From assembly GCF_014356525.2 (NCBI RefSeq), contig NC_052518.1, positions 26,127,160 through 26,191,159 of the forward strand: a DNA stretch of 64,000 nucleotides, read 5' to 3'. Shown here piece by piece: positions 60,801 through 64,000 of the stretch. The translations under genes and the position numbers were made by a program. Source of the DNA: Nilaparvata lugens. Taxonomy: Eukaryota; Arthropoda; Insecta; Hemiptera; Delphacidae. The notes beneath the pieces were generated by a model that saw only the letters and a list, made by a program, of their open reading frames with translations, ran no database searches and was not told where the DNA came from. The stretch's first letter is position 1. The number at the start of each line of letters is the position of its first letter.

Positions 60801-62859
60801 CCGTATGTGACTATACGTATGGACTACACATAAGATGTAGGCTATAGAAGACGATACGTGCATTAGCAACAGGATTGTTGGACGATTAGATGCTAATTGT
60901 ACACTACGCAACAACATTCTACATTAGCAAATAAAAACAACGCTGAAATATACTTTTCAGTACTATTATAAATTGAAGCTATACTACAGTCACGTATACT
61001 ACTTGATGTTAATTTATACCTGACTGTTATAGTTGAGTGCATGATAATAGTATTTTTGTAACGTCGGAGCAAAACGGATTTATTAAAATTTTTGCTTTCA
61101 TAATTTATCGTAATAGACAAATAAATAGCAGAAAACAAAGACTACGCATTTTTTACAGTATTGTCACTGACGACTTAATCTCAACTCAGTTTTTACTTTT
61201 CAGCATTTTGAAGCTTGGCGACACTCAAAGTGGTTTTCCATTATTTTGAACTGTGGGCTTATCTACTTGATCTATTTAAGTATGCTATATACTTTTCAAC
61301 AAGCATACTTACGTACTTTTCATTATCAATATTCCTATTCATGTACAGTTTTTCTTTTCATTATATTAGTCTTCTGTTATACTATATAAATGGGAATTAT
61401 TCAAATTGACGAATGCATGGGGGTTCAGCAAATTGCTTTTTGAATACATGTCTTTTACAACCAATATTTCCTTTATTTTGTTCAAAGTTTGCTTAGGTCG
61501 TAATTTTGTGCCTCAAATCTGGCACCAATTGAGGCACTTCCCTATGTTCTATAGACAACTTGGATGGGATAATATGAAATAGTATAGTGGATTGAATCTG
61601 AAAACATTGGCTTGGCTTGAATTAATTGCAAACTTCAATTACCTTTCGATGAATTAGACCTACTTGAACAAGATTTTGTTTAGTTTGCTAGGAATTTTTT
61701 GATGCTTCAAAACTTGGTATTTAAATTACAATGTTAAATTTCTGAAATAGTAGAATAGTTTGGAATAGCGGATGGTATCCATTCTTGAACTATATTCTTC
61801 TATGACAAATCATAGTGAAAAGTATTGTCATACCTCAACCTTTTGTTTGAAAATAGTGTATTCCTTATTAGAAAACAGAACTAAGAGGAAATTCAATGTT
61901 AATTTCAATTATTTAAATTAATGAATACAATAGATGGATTGGAGCCTGTGTCATGTAATCAATAAGTTGTGTGTCGTTGTCAGAATTTTTGCATTGAAAT
62001 ACCTGAGCAGATTCATTATCCTGCAATCTTGAAATAAGTTGATTGGCAACAAGGAAAATTTTATCTAAATTTCAGCTTGTAAACATAATACGATGGGCTT
62101 CAATTTGTTTCACAAATGTTTTGCGAAAATATTTCTATAAGATGATTTATTATTCTTCATTATATTCGATAGGGAAACAAATGATATTACTGAAAACAGA
62201 TTGGAGAATATAATTAACACCAAAGCAATGACAATAATTGAAGCATTAGAAACAATAAATTGAATGATAAAGTTGTTGAACTAATTTATAGAGCTATAGA
62301 TGGAGGATGGAGGTATGAAATTCGGGTTATGAAAATGGAAAAGACCAAAGACAATCAAACATTGGAAAAATTATATTTAATGACGATGCACAAGATACAT
62401 GATGCAATATGAAGTTATGAACAATATTGTTATAAGCTAAAAAATATTATTGTTATCAACTAAATACTAAGCATATTGATAATGACAATGTAAGCTCATT
62501 ATTGTGAGTTTATTTATGAATATGATTACGAAGAGTAATACATGAATTTACAAAACATTACATTTTTCTACAGAATTACTCAGCTGTTAATGCGTCATGT
62601 GATTAAAGAGATGCTTTGATTATTAGAAATAATTAAGAATAATAATGATGATGATGATGATGAAGATTGAAAACAAATTGGCGATGTTATTGAAGTTTTA
62701 TGTTATTGGCGAGTTTTGGAGAAATTGATGAAAATAAAAATTGATACAGTGAGAATAGAATACACGAAACTAGGATTGAACATCAGTTATCTGTATGGAA
62801 ATAGGGGGCATGAGGAACCGAATAAGAGAATGATTTAGATGGTTCCAAGACAGAAGCAA

Positions 62860-63545
62860 AATACCTGATTCACGTATGATACCTACTCAATAGATGAGTT
62901 CGAATAAGATGATCATGGTATTATAGATTGAAGAAGCGCAATTTTTGAGGAAAAATTGGAATGGAAATTAATGATATTGTAAGTAAAATACTAGCTCCAA
63001 GCACATTACTCAGGAGTCATATTATGATGAATATTACTTCATAATGGTTTTGGAATTGTAGCTGGAATTAAGTACGACCAGTTTTTTTTTGAAAAGCCTT
63101 ACAACTCTGATTGGTGATTGGTGATTGGTTGAATGGTTGAATATTGAACAAAGCAGATATTAATGATCATCGCAGAGGCAAACTTTATGAAGAATTGTGG
63201 TAGAGATTACTCTAAATAAATGTTCCTTAATCTCTAGAAAAACATGATTCTCGAGAGATGAGTTTAAATTGGATGAAATTAAAGATTGATCAATTATAAT
63301 GAAAGAATGTGATTATTGAGGGAGCATTGAACTGCTGGTAAAGTGGAGAAACAGTAAAATGCCTACTTCAAGCATGATACTAGAGAGATGAAATTGAATT
63401 AGGAGATGGTGGAGTAATATTTTTCCATGATTTATGATTATGGAAGAAGGTGACTATTGAGGAAAAATGAAAGTAGAGAAGGATGTGAATAGTTACAGTG
63501 AAATACCTGCTTCAAGCATGATACTCGACAGATGGGTTTGTGAAT
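62860..63545. repeat. Diverged tandem repeat, ~150-bp period
   Basis: CTTCAAGCATGATACT followed by a GATG...GAATTAG.AGATG segment occurs at about 63365 and 63512. Weaker copies occur near 62875 and 62995 (CTACTCAATAGATG, CAAGCACATTACTCAGGAG). The blocks between them also share GTAGAGA..GGATG/GAGAAACAG pieces. Confidence 0.5.
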
Positions 63546-63682
63546 TAGATGCTGGAACAAAGAATTGAGGTCAGTTTGTTGAAAAGCCCTAGAACATGTG
63601 GAATGCAAGCCGAACATACAGACACTGTCGGACAGAAAAAAGTAAAACAGATATTTTTAGCTGGGTGTTGGCCACCCTGGAG

Positions 63683-63709
63683 TGTGTGTGTGTGTGTGTA
63701 CGTGTGTAC
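63683..63709. repeat. (GT)n microsatellite
   Basis: About twelve GT units lie directly at the donor of the exon-like frame. On the minus strand it follows the splice site as an (AC)n run. Confidence 0.9.
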
Positions 63710-64000
63710 CTTTTTTAGTTTCGAAGTAAAATAGTGTGATGAAGGTGAGAGGGACAAAGTTGTTGAGATCGCCGGCTTCCTCTAATTCCGAAGTGTCGGA
63801 AACAATGTGATAACAGACGGGAACGTTGTAGCGATCAAATTCACTCAAAGTCAGCTTCTTGCAAAAGTCCCTATAGAAGAAGCACCAATAGTTCCACGAC
63901 ACTTCCTCAGAGTTTCCGTAGTCCGTCGAACTACTCCACGAATGCATCGTCGCTAGCTGCTGACTGTCGCTGCCATCAGAGAGTGTCCAGCCCACCCCAC
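63710..64000 (-). CDS. Unidentified exon-like open frame, runs off the edge
   Basis: The minus-strand frame is open from the window edge to a donor GTACAC at 63709-63704 after the codons ACT AAA AAA G (phase 1). It includes GWTLSDGSDSQQLATMHSWS, SSTDYGNSEEVSWNYWCFFY, RDFCKKLTLSEFDRYNVPVC, YHIVSDTSELEEAGDLNNFV and PLTFITLFYFETKK. ATG at 63947-63945 could be an internal start. Its base composition is clearly less AT-rich than the neighbours, as in coding sequence. I do not recognise the protein. Strand and phase would allow splicing to the filamin exon at 44883, but nothing in the protein sequence proves it belongs to that gene. Confidence 0.45.

Larger units (their letters stand above)
44884..63709. 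other. 19 kb without recognised filamin exons
   Basis: Either one very long filamin intron or, if a promoter for a C-terminal isoform lies here, a mix of intron and 5' sequence. I searched it for the end of repeat 16 and found none. The contents that can be supported are listed separately. The rest is AT-rich, with no coding or RNA gene that I can see. Confidence 0.7.

Noticed and set aside
63710..63820. Alignment of the edge exon with the linker before filamin repeat 16 (VSD...L...VP)
   Set aside because: Only a few scattered identities, spacing off by 5 residues, and the conserved RKGEIT is absent. Kept as an open question, not as an annotation.
1..64000. tRNA, rRNA, CRISPR arrays, bacterial operons
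   Set aside because: I saw no tRNA cloverleaf, rRNA segment or CRISPR-like spaced repeat. Spliced genes and retroelements show that the sequence is eukaryotic.

Overview
The window reads as a piece of an insect nuclear genome. It is AT-rich, with long introns, many microsatellites and dense transposon debris. The one host gene I can identify with certainty is an arthropod filamin (Drosophila cheerio family). Repeat families such as the one at 55.13-55.33 kb look to me like those of planthoppers (Hemiptera: Delphacidae). That species-group guess rests on recall and is only an inference.

The filamin gene lies on the minus strand. Thirteen coding exons run from 44883 down to the stop codon at 9654. 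They encode about 840 residues: filamin immunoglobulin (Ig) repeats 16 (second half) to 24 in human numbering, including hinge 2 and the C-terminal dimerisation repeat. I placed all splice sites by GT/AG, by frame and by protein continuity. Every intron in this stretch is phase 1 except the one between 16838 and 20063, which is phase 0. A separate candidate first coding exon at 23687-23774 has its own ATG, a strong start context and an upstream in-frame stop. It has the correct phase 1 donor to join the exon at 20256 and predicts a short isoform of about 370 residues.

Layout. 1-9.65 kb: region beyond the 3' end of filamin, filled with inverted-repeat elements (237-3120 foldback-like; 3124-5005 with a MADF-domain fragment; a 197-bp MITE with TTA target duplication at 7389-7585). 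9.65-16.84 kb: last filamin exons, with introns carrying hairpins and duplicated splice-acceptor sequences. 16.84-20.06 kb: intron holding a broken LINE retrotransposon in the opposite orientation. 20.06-28.47 kb: filamin exons, the candidate alternative first exon, and a 5'-truncated RTE-like LINE with an exact 13-bp target duplication. 28.5-36.8 kb: exon-dense part with several MITE-like repeats. 36.8-44.7 kb: intron with a hAT-like element and a perfect 194-bp tandem duplication. 44.9-63.7 kb: about 19 kb without a recognisable exon on the filamin strand. It holds a Penelope-like element remnant (56.27-56.97 kb), several non-autonomous elements and a possible small secreted-protein ORF on the plus strand at 49663-49845. 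63.71-64.0 kb: an unidentified open exon-like segment on the minus strand that runs off the edge of the window.

How it works together: filamin dimerises through repeat 24 and crosslinks actin through an N-terminal domain that is outside this window. The part seen here is the C-terminal partner-binding rod. The short-isoform exon would make dimerising, non-actin-binding protein, if it is used.
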